From: Micromonospora sp. BL4
Lineage (GTDB): Bacteria > Actinomycetota > Actinomycetes > Mycobacteriales > Micromonosporaceae
Direction of reading: 5' to 3'
Assembly: GCF_003667505.1 (NCBI RefSeq)
Contig: NZ_RCVJ01000119.1
Coordinates: forward strand, 1-58,537
Length of the DNA: 58,537 nt
Shown here piece after piece: positions 42,359 to 51,455 of this stretch (the stretch's first letter is position 1; every line of letters begins with the position of its first letter). The notes under the pieces are model-generated. The model searched no databases, had not been told where the DNA came from, and was given only the letters and a program-made list of their open reading frames with translations. The translations under genes were made by a program, and so were the position numbers.

Positions 42359-43030
42359 TCAGTCGTCCAGGCCGCGCTCGATGGCGTACCGGGTCAGCTC
42401 GACCCGGTTGTGCAGTTGCAGCTTGCCCAGGGTGTTCTGCACGTGGTTCTGCACCGTACGGTGCGACAACCCGAGCCGCTGGGCGATCTGCTTGTACGAC
42501 ATCCCCTTGGCCACCAGGCGCAGCACCTCCGTCTCCCGGTCGGTGAGGCGCGGCGTCCCGGGCTCCGCGCCGCCGGCCGACCCGGCGTCCGACGCCGGCC
42601 CGGCGGCCAGCCGGCGGTACTCGCCGAGGACCAGCCCGGCCAGGCCGGGAGTGAACACCGGATCGCCGGCCGCCGTGCGGCGCACCGCGTCGAGGAACTC
42701 GGCCGGCGCGGTCGACTTCACGAGGTACCCGGTGGCCCCCGCCTTGACCGCGTCCAGCACGCTCTGCTGCTCGCCGCTGGCACTGAGCATCAACACCCGC
42801 ACGTCGGGCAGCGCCGCGCGCAGCCCCCGGACCACCTCGACGCCGGAGATGTCCGGTAGTTGCAGGTCGAGGACGACCACGTCCGGTCGGGCGGCGGGGG
42901 CCACCCGGATCGCCTGCCGCCCCTCGCCGCTGGTGGCCACCACCAGGAACCCGGCCTCGGTCAGGTCACGGGCCACGCCCTCGCGCCACATCGGATGGTC
43001 GTCGACGACCATCACCCGCACCGGGGTCAC
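42359..43030 (-). CDS. NarL/FixJ-type response regulator
   Basis: A 223-residue regulator. The receiver domain has the acidic pair VDDHP, the phosphoacceptor Asp in VVVLDLQLPD and the conserved Lys in GYLVKSTAP. The C-terminal LuxR-type helix-turn-helix lies in LTDRETEVLRLVAKGMSYKQIAQRLGLS (about 160-187). GTG 43030 overlaps the stop of its cognate kinase (GTGA). The regulated genes are unknown. Confidence 0.92.
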   Translation of the reverse strand: MTPVRVMVVDDHPMWREGVARDLTEAGFLVVATSGEGRQAIRVAPAARPDVVVLDLQLPDISGVEVVRGLRAALPDVRVLMLSASGEQQSVLDAVKAGATGYLVKSTAPAEFLDAVRRTAAGDPVFTPGLAGLVLGEYRRLAAGPASDAGSAGGAEPGTPRLTDRETEVLRLVAKGMSYKQIAQRLGLSHRTVQNHVQNTLGKLQLHNRVELTRYAIERGLDD

Positions 43031-44160
43031 GGCCGCGCCCTCGGCACGGTCAGCTCGATTTCGGTGCCGGCCTCGGGCGCCGACACGATCCGGACGGTTC
43101 CCCCCAGGTCGGCCATCCGGCCCCGAATCGACTGGGTCACGCCGAGCCGCCCCTGGGCGGCCGCCTCCGCCAGCCGGCCGTCCGGGATGCCCGGCCCCTC
43201 GTCACGGATCGACACGGTCACGGTCGCCCCCTCGTCCTCGATCAGCACCCAGGCCCGCCCGTCGGCGTGCCGCCCCACGTTGTCCAGCGCCGCGCCGGTC
43301 GCGGCGGCCAGTTCCCCCGCCACGCGCCGGGGCAGCGGCACCGGGGTGGCCGGCGCCGAGAGCGACACCGCCGGTGAGGCGTACCGGCCGAGCAGCGCCC
43401 GGAGATCCACCGTGCCGGCCGCATCCGGGGTGGTGGCGCCGGTCGCGGCGGCGCCCGCGATCAGCGCGCGCAGGGCGGCCTCCTGCTCGCCGGCCAGGCG
43501 GGCCAGCTCGCCGGCCTCGCCGGGCAGTTCGGCGCCGCGCCGCTGCACCAGTGCCAGCACCTGGAGAACCGAGTCGTGGATGCCCCGGGCCAGCCGCTCC
43601 CGCTCCCGGGTGGCCGCCTCCAGCTCCACCGCGCGTTGCAGCCGCTCCTCGGCGGTCGCCGCGAGCCGGGCCACGTGCCCGACCACCACCCCGGCGAGCA
43701 GCATCAGGATCACCCCGGTGAACGAGGACTGGCCGATCCGCTCCCGGGTGGCCAGGTCCGCGGCGGCGACCAGCAGCGCGGCCAGGGTGCCCCGGCGCCG
43801 CCCGCCGGAGACGGCCCAGGCCAGGACCGGGCCCGCCATCCAGGCCACCCCCAGGGTGGGCACGCCGGCGGCGAGCGCCGCCCGGCCGACGACCCACGGG
43901 GTGGCCAGCACGATGGCCATCACCACCGCCAGGTCGGCCAGCAGCAGCGGCCAGCGCCGCCAGGCCGGGCGGGCGTAGCCGATCGCGGTCACCACCGTCC
44001 AGGCGATCATCACCAGGACCAGGGTCGCGACGGCGAGGGGATGGGCGTACCGGTCGGCGTCGCGTACGGCGAGCCCGAGGACGTACGCCAGGGAGGCGAA
44101 CCGGAACACCGCGAGCGCCCGCCAGAGCGGCACCTCGAACCCACCCGACGGCGACGGCAT
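43027..44160 (-). CDS. Membrane sensor histidine kinase (NarL-partner type)
   Basis: A 377-residue kinase with five to six N-terminal membrane helices (residues about 10-160) and almost no extracellular domain, suggesting it senses membrane or internal signals. The HisKA_3 box ERLARGIHDSVLQVLALV carries the phosphoacceptor His, and the ATPase has AALDNVGRHAD and RDEGPGIPDG. ATG 44160 is used: CATCCT (44168-44173) with a 7-base spacer precedes it, whereas the open frame upstream has no conserved sequence. It is coupled to the response regulator. Confidence 0.88.
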   Translation of the reverse strand: MPSPSGGFEVPLWRALAVFRFASLAYVLGLAVRDADRYAHPLAVATLVLVMIAWTVVTAIGYARPAWRRWPLLLADLAVVMAIVLATPWVVGRAALAAGVPTLGVAWMAGPVLAWAVSGGRRRGTLAALLVAAADLATRERIGQSSFTGVILMLLAGVVVGHVARLAATAEERLQRAVELEAATRERERLARGIHDSVLQVLALVQRRGAELPGEAGELARLAGEQEAALRALIAGAAATGATTPDAAGTVDLRALLGRYASPAVSLSAPATPVPLPRRVAGELAAATGAALDNVGRHADGRAWVLIEDEGATVTVSIRDEGPGIPDGRLAEAAAQGRLGVTQSIRGRMADLGGTVRIVSAPEAGTEIELTVPRARP

Positions 44161-44279
44161 GGCGGTCAGGATGCCACAGCCGGACCAGCCGGAGCGCCGG
44201 CAGCGAGTGCGGTTCGGGAAACCCTGACGTACGGTGGAAAAGCCGCGAAATTCTCCGAGATCCGCCGCGGGACGGGGCC

Positions 44280-44735
44280 ATGACGAACGCAGATCCGCAC
44301 GCACCGCGTACGGTTGTGCCCATCGAACCTGCGCTCCTGATCGCCGAGGCCTTCGACAAGGCCGAGGTGACCGAGATCCGACACTCGGTCACCTCCTGCG
44401 CGAACGCCTGCGGGCTGATCGGCCAACGGCTGGACGACTTCGTTCTGGCGGTCAACGAGCTGATCACCAACGCCGTACGACACGGCGGCGGGCGAGGATG
44501 GCTGCGGCTCTGGCAGGAGCCAGGGGTCCTGGTCTGCGAGGTCGCCGACCACGGGCACGGGATCAGCGCGCAGCGGCTGGGCGACCGCCGCCGGCCGGCC
44601 CCGGACACCGCCGGCGGCTGGGGCCTCTGGCTGGCCCGTGAGCTGACCGACGCCATGGAGGTCGCCACCGGCACCGCCGGCACCACCGTCCGCATCACCG
44701 CGGTCCTCACCGTCCGCGACCACACCCCGAACTGA
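44280..44735 (+). CDS. Orphan RsbW-type ATP-binding protein
   Basis: A 151-residue HATPase-domain protein. Unlike the one at 14458, both ATP motifs are sound: LAVNELITNAVRHGGG (N-box) and VCEVADHGHGIS (G1), then GGWGLWLARELTD (G2). This fits an anti-sigma kinase or a regulator of a PP2C phosphatase. Neither a STAS protein nor a sigma factor is next to it. ATG 44280 lies 120 bases from the divergent histidine kinase. It is convergent with the pyrophosphokinase gene, 19 bases away. Confidence 0.8.
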   Translation: MTNADPHAPRTVVPIEPALLIAEAFDKAEVTEIRHSVTSCANACGLIGQRLDDFVLAVNELITNAVRHGGGRGWLRLWQEPGVLVCEVADHGHGISAQRLGDRRRPAPDTAGGWGLWLARELTDAMEVATGTAGTTVRITAVLTVRDHTPN

Positions 44736-44754
44736 CCCCCGCCCACTCGCCGGG

Positions 44755-45693
44755 TCAGGCGAAGAGCGCGGAGACCGATTCGCCGTTGTGGATCCGGCGC
44801 ATCGCCTCGGCCAGAGCCGGGGCCACCGAGAGGACCTGAAGTTTCGGGACCCGCTTGGCCGTCGGGATGGGCACCGTGTTGGTGCAGACGATCTCCAGTA
44901 CGCCGTCCTGGTCGCTCAGTCGCCGCAGCGCGTCGCCCGAGAAGAGGCCGTGCGTGCAGGCCAGCCGGATGGAGCGGACCTTCAGGCCACGCAGGTGCTC
45001 CATCAGCTCGACGACCGTGCTGCCCTTGGCGATCTCGTCGTCCAGCACGATGACGTCCCGGTCGGCCACCTCACCGATCACCGCGCTGATCTTGACCAGG
45101 TCGTCGCTGAACCGCTGCTTCGCCCCCGCCGCGACCGGCGTGTCGAGCAGCCGGGCGAAGGCCGCCGCCTCCTTGGCGTTACCCAGGTCGGGCGAGACGA
45201 CCACGGTGTTGCTGAGGTCGTAGCGCCGGAAGTGGGTGGCCAGCTCGCGCAGAGCGTGCAGGTGATCCACCGGGACGCTGAAGAAGCCGTGCACCTGGGG
45301 CGAGTGCAGGGTCATCGCGAGCACCCGGTCAGCGCCGGCCGAGGTGAGCAGGTCGGCGACGAGCCGGGCGCCGATCGAGATCCGCGGCGCGTCCTTCTTG
45401 TCCGAGCGGGCGTACGCGTAGTGCGGCAGCACCACCGTGATCCGGCCGGCGGACGCGCCCCGGGCGGCGTCGATCATCAGCAGCAGCTCGACGAGGTGCT
45501 CCTGCACCGGCGGCACCAGCGGCTGGATCAGAAAGACGTCCCGCTCCCGGCAGTTGGCCTGCAGTTGCACTTCCAGGCAGTCGTTGGCGAACCGGGAGAC
45601 CCGCACCGGGTGCAGCGGCACCCCCAGATGAGCGCAGATCTCGGCGGCGAGGTCGGGATGGGCGGTTCCACTGAAAACGGCGATGTCACGCAC
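44755..45693 (-). CDS. prs: Ribose-phosphate pyrophosphokinase, divergent form
   Basis: A 312-residue PRPP synthetase. FSGTAHPDLAAEICAHLG, CRERDVFLIQ, LPHYAYARSDKKD and the metal site FFSVPVDHLHA follow the class I layout. The PRPP-binding loop reads VIVLDDEIAKGSTV, whereas the common bacterial form is, as I remember it, VVDDMIDTGGT, so this may be a second, specialised copy rather than the housekeeping enzyme. GTG 45693 follows TACGAT with an 8-base gap. It is divergent from glpK; no glmU is adjacent. Confidence 0.82.
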   Translation of the reverse strand: MRDIAVFSGTAHPDLAAEICAHLGVPLHPVRVSRFANDCLEVQLQANCRERDVFLIQPLVPPVQEHLVELLLMIDAARGASAGRITVVLPHYAYARSDKKDAPRISIGARLVADLLTSAGADRVLAMTLHSPQVHGFFSVPVDHLHALRELATHFRRYDLSNTVVVSPDLGNAKEAAAFARLLDTPVAAGAKQRFSDDLVKISAVIGEVADRDVIVLDDEIAKGSTVVELMEHLRGLKVRSIRLACTHGLFSGDALRRLSDQDGVLEIVCTNTVPIPTAKRVPKLQVLSVAPALAEAMRRIHNGESVSALFA

Positions 45694-45795
45694 GTTCGCA
45701 CATCGTAGGCGAAGCGGTCGGGCTTGGACGGCGGCAGCCCGCAACCGACCGTGACGCCGGTCGCACCGCGCGGCGGGTCCGGGTACGGTGCTGCC

Positions 45796-47280
45796 GTGAC
45801 CCCCCAGTACGTCGCCGCCATCGATCAGGGCACCACCTCCTCGCGGTGCATCGTCTTCGACCGGGCCGGGGAGATCGTCGCCGTGGCCCAGCGCGAGCAC
45901 CGGCAGATCTTTCCCCGACCCGGCTGGGTGGAACACGACGCCGAGGAGATCTGGGACAACGTCCAGCAGGTGGTCTCCGAGGCGTTGCGCGCGGCCGGCA
46001 CCGACACGGCCGGGCTGGCCGCGGTCGGCATCACCAACCAGCGGGAGACGACCCTGGTCTGGGACCGGGTCACCGGCCGCCCGGTGGCCAACGCGGTGGT
46101 CTGGCAGGACACCCGGACCGGGCCGTTGCTGCGCGAGCTGGCTTCGGCGTACGGCGAGGAGTGGTTCCGGACCCGCACCGGCCTGCCGCTGGCCACCTAC
46201 TTCGCCGGCCCGAAGCTGCGCTGGCTGCTGGACGAGGTGGACGGCCTGCGTGAGCGCGCCGAGCGCGGCGAGGTGCTCTTCGGCACCATGGACAGCTGGC
46301 TGATCTGGAAATTGACCGGCAAGCACGTCACCGACGTGACCAACGCCAGCCGGACGATGCTGATGGACCTCGCCACCCTGGCCTGGGCCCCGGAGCTGCT
46401 GGACGCGATGGGCGTGCCGGCGGCCATGCTGCCGGAAATCCGCAGCTCCGCCGAGGTGTACGGCACCGCCACCGGAGTGCTGGCCGGAGTGCCGGTGGCC
46501 AGTGCGCTCGGCGACCAGCAGGCCGCCCTGTTCGGCCAGACCTGCTTCCAGCCGGGTGAGGCGAAGTGCACCTACGGCACCGGCAGCTTCCTGCTGCTCA
46601 ACACCGGAGCCAGCCCGGTCCCGTCGACGCACGGCCTGCTCACGACGGTCGCCTATCGGATCGACGGGCAGCCGGCGGCGTACGCGCTGGAGGGCGCCAT
46701 CGCGGTCACCGGGTCGCTGGTGCAGTGGCTCCGGGACAACCTCGGGTTGATCTCGACCGCTCCGGAGGTGGAGGAGCTTGCTCGCACCGTCGACGACAAC
46801 GGCGGCTGCTACGTGGTGCCGGCGTTCTCCGGGCTCTTCGCCCCGCACTGGCGCAGCGACGCACGCGGCGTGATCGCCGGCCTGACCGGCTACATCACCA
46901 AGGGACACCTGGCGCGGGCGGTGCTGGAGGCGTCGGCGTGGCAGACCCGCGAGGTGGTGGACGCGATGAACGCCGACTCCGACGTGGCGCTGCGCCGGCT
47001 CCGGGTGGATGGCGGCATGACGGCGAACCTGCTGCTCATGCAGTTCCTCGCCGACGTGCTCGACGTTCCGGTGGTCCGCTCGCGGATCACCGAGACCACC
47101 TGCCTTGGCGCCGCGTACGCGGCCGGTCTCGCGGTCGGTTTCTGGCCGGACCTGGCCACCCTGCGCGAGCAGTGGCGCTCGGACGCGCAGTGGGAGCCGG
47201 CCATGGCCTCCGAGCTGCGGGACCGGGAGCTGCACAACTGGCGCAAGGCCGTGCGGCGCACCCTCGACTGGGTGGAGTGA
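45796..47280 (+). CDS. glpK: Glycerol kinase
   Basis: A 494-residue FGGY-family kinase phosphorylating glycerol to glycerol-3-phosphate. [15 protein letters not shown] at the N-terminus, [36 protein letters not shown], and [13 protein letters not shown] with [12 protein letters not shown] are all characteristic. There is no glpF or glpD neighbour, so uptake and oxidation are encoded elsewhere. GTG 45796 follows TACGGT (45784-45789) with a 6-base spacer (leaderless), which fixes the start despite an open frame upstream. Confidence 0.95.
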   Translation: MTPQYVAAIDQGTTSSRCIVFDRAGEIVAVAQREHRQIFPRPGWVEHDAEEIWDNVQQVVSEALRAAGTDTAGLAAVGITNQRETTLVWDRVTGRPVANAVVWQDTRTGPLLRELASAYGEEWFRTRTGLPLATYFAGPKLRWLLDEVDGLRERAERGEVLFGTMDSWLIWKLTGKHVTDVTNASRTMLMDLATLAWAPELLDAMGVPAAMLPEIRSSAEVYGTATGVLAGVPVASALGDQQAALFGQTCFQPGEAKCTYGTGSFLLLNTGASPVPSTHGLLTTVAYRIDGQPAAYALEGAIAVTGSLVQWLRDNLGLISTAPEVEELARTVDDNGGCYVVPAFSGLFAPHWRSDARGVIAGLTGYITKGHLARAVLEASAWQTREVVDAMNADSDVALRRLRVDGGMTANLLLMQFLADVLDVPVVRSRITETTCLGAAYAAGLAVGFWPDLATLREQWRSDAQWEPAMASELRDRELHNWRKAVRRTLDWVE

Positions 47281-47341
47281 GCCGGGGCAGCGAGGACGGC
47301 GGGCGGAGTACACCGGTTCCGCCGTCCGCACGGTGACCCGC

Positions 47342-48175
47342 TCAGCTCCAGCGGTTGCCGGTGATCTTCTCGTAGACCTCGACGTAGCGGGCCCGGGTCG
47401 CCTCGACCACCTCGGCCGGCATGTCCGGCGCCGGGCCCTGCTTGTCCCAGCCGCTGCCGGTGGCCCAGTCCCGCACGTACTGCTTGTCGTAGGAGAACTG
47501 CACCCGCCCGGGCTGGTACGACTCGGCCGGCCAGAACCGGGACGAGTCGGAGGTGAGCAGCTCGTCGGCGAGGACCAGGGTGCCGTCCGGCGCCCAACCC
47601 AGCTCGATCTTGGTGTCGGCGACCAGGATGCCCCGGTCGGCGGCCAGCTCCGCCCCGTGCCGGTAGATGTCGATGGTGATCTGCCGCAGCCGCTCGGCCG
47701 TGGCCTGGCCCACCTTGTCCACCACGTCGGCGAACGTGATCGGCTCGTCGTGCTCGCCCATCGGCGCCTTGCTCGACGGCGTGAAGATCGGCTCAGGCAG
47801 GATCGACGCCTCGCCGAGGCCCCGGGGCAGCGGCACGCCGGAGACGGCGCCGGTGCGCTCGTACTCCCGCAGGCCGCCGCCGGTGAGGTAACCCCGGGCG
47901 ACGCACTCGACCGGGACCATGTCCAGCCGCTGGCAGCGGATCGCCCGCCCGGCGAACTCCGCCGGCACGTCGGTGGCCGAGATGACGTGATTCGGCACGA
48001 GGTCGCCGAGTTGCTCGAACCACCACAGCGAGAGCGCGGTGAGCAGGCGACCCTTGTCCGGAATCGGCGTCGGCAACGCGACGTCGTAGATCGAGATCCG
48101 GTCCGAGGCGACCAGGATCAGGTCGTCGCCGTCGGCGTAGAGGTCCCGGACCTTGCCCGAGTGCAGAAGTTCCAC
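47342..48175 (-). CDS. purC: Phosphoribosylaminoimidazole-succinocarboxamide synthase
   Basis: A 277-residue SAICAR synthase of purine synthesis. GKVRDLY, LLVASDRIS-like (LILVASDRISIYDV), the signature VECVARGYLTGGG and IELGWAPDGTLVLADE followed by DSSRFWP are present. The length fits the actinobacterial form. GTG 48175 (VELLHSGKVRD) has AGGG a few bases upstream. It is convergent with glpK and divergent from the sugar-binding lipoprotein. No other pur gene is in the window. Confidence 0.93.
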   Translation of the reverse strand: MELLHSGKVRDLYADGDDLILVASDRISIYDVALPTPIPDKGRLLTALSLWWFEQLGDLVPNHVISATDVPAEFAGRAIRCQRLDMVPVECVARGYLTGGGLREYERTGAVSGVPLPRGLGEASILPEPIFTPSSKAPMGEHDEPITFADVVDKVGQATAERLRQITIDIYRHGAELAADRGILVADTKIELGWAPDGTLVLADELLTSDSSRFWPAESYQPGRVQFSYDKQYVRDWATGSGWDKQGPAPDMPAEVVEATRARYVEVYEKITGNRWS

Positions 48176-48326
48176 GCGCCCTAGTACACCACGCGGCACC
48201 GGGGCGCCCGCTTCGACCACCCACGCCGCCGTTGCGGGCAGGGGTGCCCGGACGGACGTTGACACCTTCCCGCGCCGCCTGCGTGAATGGTCCGACCGCC
48301 GCCGCCCGCAGGTGCCAGGAGACCCC

Positions 48327-49658
48327 GTGCCCCCTGTTCGACCCCCGATCGACCGCCTCGGTGCCGACCCCGGCCGGCGCAGAGTCCTGGGCGCGCTGCT
48401 CGGTGCTCCCCTGCTGGCCGCCGGCGGGCTCGCCGGGTGCACCGACGGCCCCGCCGCATCGACCGACGAGGGGCCGGTCGAGCTGTCGGTCTTCTGGTGG
48501 GGCGGGACGAAACGGGCCGAGCTGACCGAGAAGGCGCTGCGGCTCTACTCGGAACGCAACCCCCGGGTCACCTTCCGGGTGACCTGGCAGGGCGCCGACG
48601 GCTACTACGACCGGCTGGCCACCCAGGCGGCCGGCGGCAACGTGCCGGACCTGATCCAGCTCGACGACGCCGTGCTGACCGAGTACGCCCACCGCCAGAT
48701 CGTCCTCGACCTCAGCGAGCGGGTCGCCGATCACCGGTTGGACCTGCGCGGCCTGCCGGAGAGCCTGATCCGCTACGGCACGGTGGACGGGCGGACGATG
48801 GCGGTGGCCGGTGGGCAGACCCTCGCGGCGGTGGTCTTCAACCGGGACCTGCTGCGGGAGCTGCGGGTGCCGGAGCCACGCGGCGGGATGTCCTGGGTGG
48901 ACTACATCGCCTGGGCGGAGCAGGTCACCGAGGCCAGCGACGGCCGGGTGGCCGGCACCATGGACCCGTCCGGCGACTACCGCGCACTCTGGCTCTGGTT
49001 GCGGGCGCAGGGCGGCGAGCTCTACCGGGGGCGCCAGCTCGGCTTCGGCGCGGATGAGCTGATCGGCTGGTTCGAGCTGTGGCAGCGCGCCCGGAGCCGA
49101 CGGGCCACGCCGGGCGCGGCACTGGTCGAGCAGGCCGACAGCGGGGAACCGGCCCGGCAACTGGTGGTCAGTGGGTTGACCGCCGCGTCCTTCGCCTGGT
49201 CCCACCAGCTACCGGAGCTGCAACGGCTCACCGAGTCCGAGCTGGGCGTCATCGGCTTCCCCGGCCCGCCGGGCTCGCAGTGGGCGCGGGCGTCGATGTA
49301 CTGGGCGGGTTTCCGCGGCACCCGCCACCCGGACACCGTCATCGACGTGATCAACTTTTTGACCACGAACGGCGAGGCCGGCGCGGTCCTCGGTCACGAA
49401 CGCGGCCTCAACGCCAGCGTCCCCGTCCGCCGCTACACCGAGGGCAGCATCACCGACCCGGCACAGCAACGGGCCGCCGCGTTCAACGCCAGCATCGCCG
49501 AACAGCTCGGGCCGGCGCCGGCGCCGCCGCCGAAGGGTCACGCCAAGGTACGTACCCTGCTCGTCGCCGCCGCCGAGAGCATCCGCTCCGGGCGCGCCGG
49601 CACCCGCGCGGCCACCTCCCGTTTCATCGCCCAGGCGAACGCGGCCCTCGCGGCGTGA
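48327..49658 (+). CDS. Extracellular solute (sugar)-binding lipoprotein
   Basis: A 443-residue ABC-transporter substrate-binding protein. GRRRVLGALLGAPLLAAGG is a Tat-type signal with an arginine cluster, ending in the lipobox LAGC. The mature part follows the family-1 sugar-binding fold (VELSVFWWGGTKRAEL, then LATQAAGGNVPDLIQLDD). GTG 48327 is preferred because AGGAG lies 5 bases upstream; GTG 48312 is also in frame. There is no permease or ATPase gene nearby, so it is an orphan binding protein. Substrate unknown, probably an oligosaccharide. Confidence 0.82.
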   Translation: MPPVRPPIDRLGADPGRRRVLGALLGAPLLAAGGLAGCTDGPAASTDEGPVELSVFWWGGTKRAELTEKALRLYSERNPRVTFRVTWQGADGYYDRLATQAAGGNVPDLIQLDDAVLTEYAHRQIVLDLSERVADHRLDLRGLPESLIRYGTVDGRTMAVAGGQTLAAVVFNRDLLRELRVPEPRGGMSWVDYIAWAEQVTEASDGRVAGTMDPSGDYRALWLWLRAQGGELYRGRQLGFGADELIGWFELWQRARSRRATPGAALVEQADSGEPARQLVVSGLTAASFAWSHQLPELQRLTESELGVIGFPGPPGSQWARASMYWAGFRGTRHPDTVIDVINFLTTNGEAGAVLGHERGLNASVPVRRYTEGSITDPAQQRAAAFNASIAEQLGPAPAPPPKGHAKVRTLLVAAAESIRSGRAGTRAATSRFIAQANAALAA

Positions 49659-49732
49659 CCACCGGCGGCGGCCGAGTGCCCGCCGCCGGTGGCGACAGCC
49701 GCCGACGGCCGGGCAGGACGGCAGCGAGCGGG

Positions 49733-49984
49733 TCAGCGCGGCGGGCCGCCCCGGCGGTTGCGCGTCAGCCGCAGCACCAGGAACACGATGATCGCCACCA
49801 CCACGAGGCAGCAGAGCAGGCCGAGGAAGCCGAAGCCGCCGCCGCGGCCCCGCCGCCGGGCGGCTTCCACCACCAGCTCGCCGGTGCCGGTGGACGCCCA
49901 GGCCGCGACGGGCACGAACACCGACAGCACGACCACACCGAGGACCGCGCTGAGCCGGCCCCACCACTTGCCGAATGAAGACAT
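49733..49984 (-). CDS. Small membrane protein with signal peptide and C-terminal helix
   Basis: An 83-residue product: MSSFGKWWGRLSAV, a hydrophobic signal-like segment ending near VAAWAST (about residue 31), a short polar stretch with a basic run (ARRRGRGGG), then a membrane helix (GLLCCLVVVAIIVFLVL) and a basic tail. It could be exported and anchored, or span the membrane twice. ATG 49984 is preceded by GAGGATGGGGAC. The function is unknown. Confidence 0.6.
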   Translation of the reverse strand: MSSFGKWWGRLSAVLGVVVLSVFVPVAAWASTGTGELVVEAARRRGRGGGFGFLGLLCCLVVVAIIVFLVLRLTRNRRGGPPR

Positions 49985-50096
49985 GTCCCCATCCTCGCCG
50001 AAGGGCGCAACCTCGGCACGTCGGTCCACGCCGAACCATCGAACGAAGATCCGGCGGATTCCGCCGGCCGCGCGGATCGCACCGGCAGGGAATCGA

Positions 50097-50130
50097 AAAG
50101 CCCGGCCCCCACGATCCGGGGCCGGGCTTC
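50097..50130 (-). terminator. Intrinsic terminator after the first tRNA gene
   Basis: A 12-bp perfect stem (50099-50110 with 50119-50130) whose minus-strand product ends in TTTT (50100-50097). It lies 15 bases beyond the 3' end of the tRNA at 50146. Confidence 0.85.
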
Positions 50131-50145
50131 GACGTGCACCTGCGG

Positions 50146-50222
50146 TGGTAGCGGGGACAGGATTTGAACCTGCGACCTCTGGGTTATGAGCCCAGCGAGC
50201 TACCGAGCTGCTCCACCCCGCG
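50146..50222 (-). tRNA. Initiator tRNA-Met (CAT), CCA encoded
   Basis: A 77-nt tRNA with anticodon CAT. Initiator features are visible: an unpaired first acceptor base (CGCGGGG against CCCCGCT) and three consecutive G-C pairs below the anticodon loop (GGG-CTCATAA-CCC). The 3' CCA is encoded (TGG at 50146-50148 on the plus strand). The coding sequence is identical to the second copy at 50369. Confidence 0.95.
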
Positions 50223-50312
50223 TCGACTGGTTAACCCTAACCCATGCGCCCCGACGATGATCAGCGGGGTCGCCACGACCGTCAGCCCGCTGCCGACACG
50301 AGCCCCACAACG

Positions 50313-50352
50313 TCGACAGCCCGCCTCCGGCGAACCGGAGACGGGCTGTCGA
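50313..50352 (-). terminator. Hairpin terminator after the second tRNA gene
   Basis: Two 18-base arms (50313-50330 and 50335-50352) pair at 17 of 18 positions around CGAA. It lies 16 bases downstream of the tRNA at 50369 on the minus strand. No T-tract follows on that strand. Confidence 0.7.
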
Positions 50353-50368
50353 GCTGGTGTTTCTCTCG

Positions 50369-50442
50369 TAGCGGGGACAGGATTTGAACCTGCGACCTCT
50401 GGGTTATGAGCCCAGCGAGCTACCGAGCTGCTCCACCCCGCG
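50369..50442 (-). tRNA. Initiator tRNA-Met (CAT), CCA not encoded
   Basis: A 74-nt copy of the same initiator tRNA, ending at the discriminator base. The next bases would read CGA rather than CCA, so CCA must be added after transcription. It is separated from the other copy by 146 bases that include its own terminator hairpin, so the two genes are probably transcribed independently. Confidence 0.93.
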
Positions 50443-50531
50443 TCGGCTCGATAACCGTAGCGCACCGACCCGGGGCACCGCAAAGCGACCCTGATACCGC
50501 TGCCGCCGGTCAGCGCCGACCTGGGCCACGG

Positions 50532-51455
50532 TCAGTCGAGCCAGTCCTCGATGGCCGCGACCGCCCGCCGGCTGTCGGCATCGACCTGGGCGCGCTCGGC
50601 GGAGGTGTTCTCCCAGCCCTGCTCCCAGAGCACCGTCACGACGTCGCCGATCCGCACCGCCCGGACCAACCGGACCTCGTCCGTACCCGGCTCACCTCTG
50701 CCCTCCGGGTACGCCGCCCGCATCTCGAACAGCACCGACTCGTCCCCGTACCGGCCCGGGTCCAGCAGCCGCTGCCGCCACGTCCTTGCGCCGTCGTCGG
50801 GCAACTCCTGCTCGGGGCAGGCGCGGACAGCCTTCCGCAGCTCTCGCAGCGCGTCGTCGGCACGACCGGTCCGGTAGATGGTGATGGTGTGCCGGTAGCT
50901 GCCGGCCGGGACGTACCCCTGCGGGGTTCCCGACTGCTTGTAGGCCAGGTATCGGCCGCGGCGCTGCACCACGGCGGACTCGCTGGGGTAGCGGGCCGCG
51001 CAGAGCGCCGGCAGCGGAGGCCCTTCGATCCGCGATTCCAGGCCCGTCCGGTTCGCGGACGCCAGGACGAAGAAGGCACGGTCCGGGATCGAGGTTGGCG
51101 GGCGTGGGGTCGCCGCACCCGTCGTGGCAGCCGGCGGTGTGCCGCTCGGCGTGCCGCGCGGCGGAGACGGCGGCGACGCGGACGGGGACGTTGAGGGAGT
51201 CGGAGTCGACGTGGTCGGCACCGGGCCGGGGGTGTCGGCGGGAGGCGGCAGCGGTGTGGTGCCGTCCGCCGCCAGCACCAGCCGGCCACCGACGGCCACC
51301 CCGCCGAGCAGCACCGCCACCGCGAGCGCGGTGCCGACGACCCGAACGCGGGCCTGCCGGTCGGCGCGCCGGCGAACCAGTGCGGGGGGAGCAAGCTCCT
51401 GGTCGTCGACAGCGGCGCCGAGCGACCGGTACAGGTCGGGAAGTTCAGCTGACAT
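50532..51455 (-). CDS. Membrane protein coupled to an ECF sigma factor (possible anti-sigma factor)
   Basis: A 307-residue protein: a short cytoplasmic N-terminus (about 45 residues, MSAELPDLYRSLG), one membrane helix (about 40-60, ALAVAVLLGGVAVGG), a long Pro/Thr/Ser stalk (about 65-120) and an extracytoplasmic domain (about 125-305) with two cysteines (LCAARYP, ACPEQE). Its ATG overlaps the sigma gene by 11 bases, the typical arrangement for an anti-sigma partner. It lacks a recognisable ZAS motif, so the role is inferred from context and topology. Confidence 0.7.
   Translation of the reverse strand: MSAELPDLYRSLGAAVDDQELAPPALVRRRADRQARVRVVGTALAVAVLLGGVAVGGRLVLAADGTTPLPPPADTPGPVPTTSTPTPSTSPSASPPSPPRGTPSGTPPAATTGAATPRPPTSIPDRAFFVLASANRTGLESRIEGPPLPALCAARYPSESAVVQRRGRYLAYKQSGTPQGYVPAGSYRHTITIYRTGRADDALRELRKAVRACPEQELPDDGARTWRQRLLDPGRYGDESVLFEMRAAYPEGRGEPGTDEVRLVRAVRIGDVVTVLWEQGWENTSAERAQVDADSRRAVAAIEDWLD

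Noticed and set aside
47281..47341. Terminator between glpK and purC
   Set aside because: Only a 9-bp stem with a 16-base loop is visible; too weak to list.
49689..50409. Short frames ending in GTGFEPATSGL across both tRNA genes
   Set aside because: This peptide is the well-known spurious translation of tRNA genes on the opposite strand.
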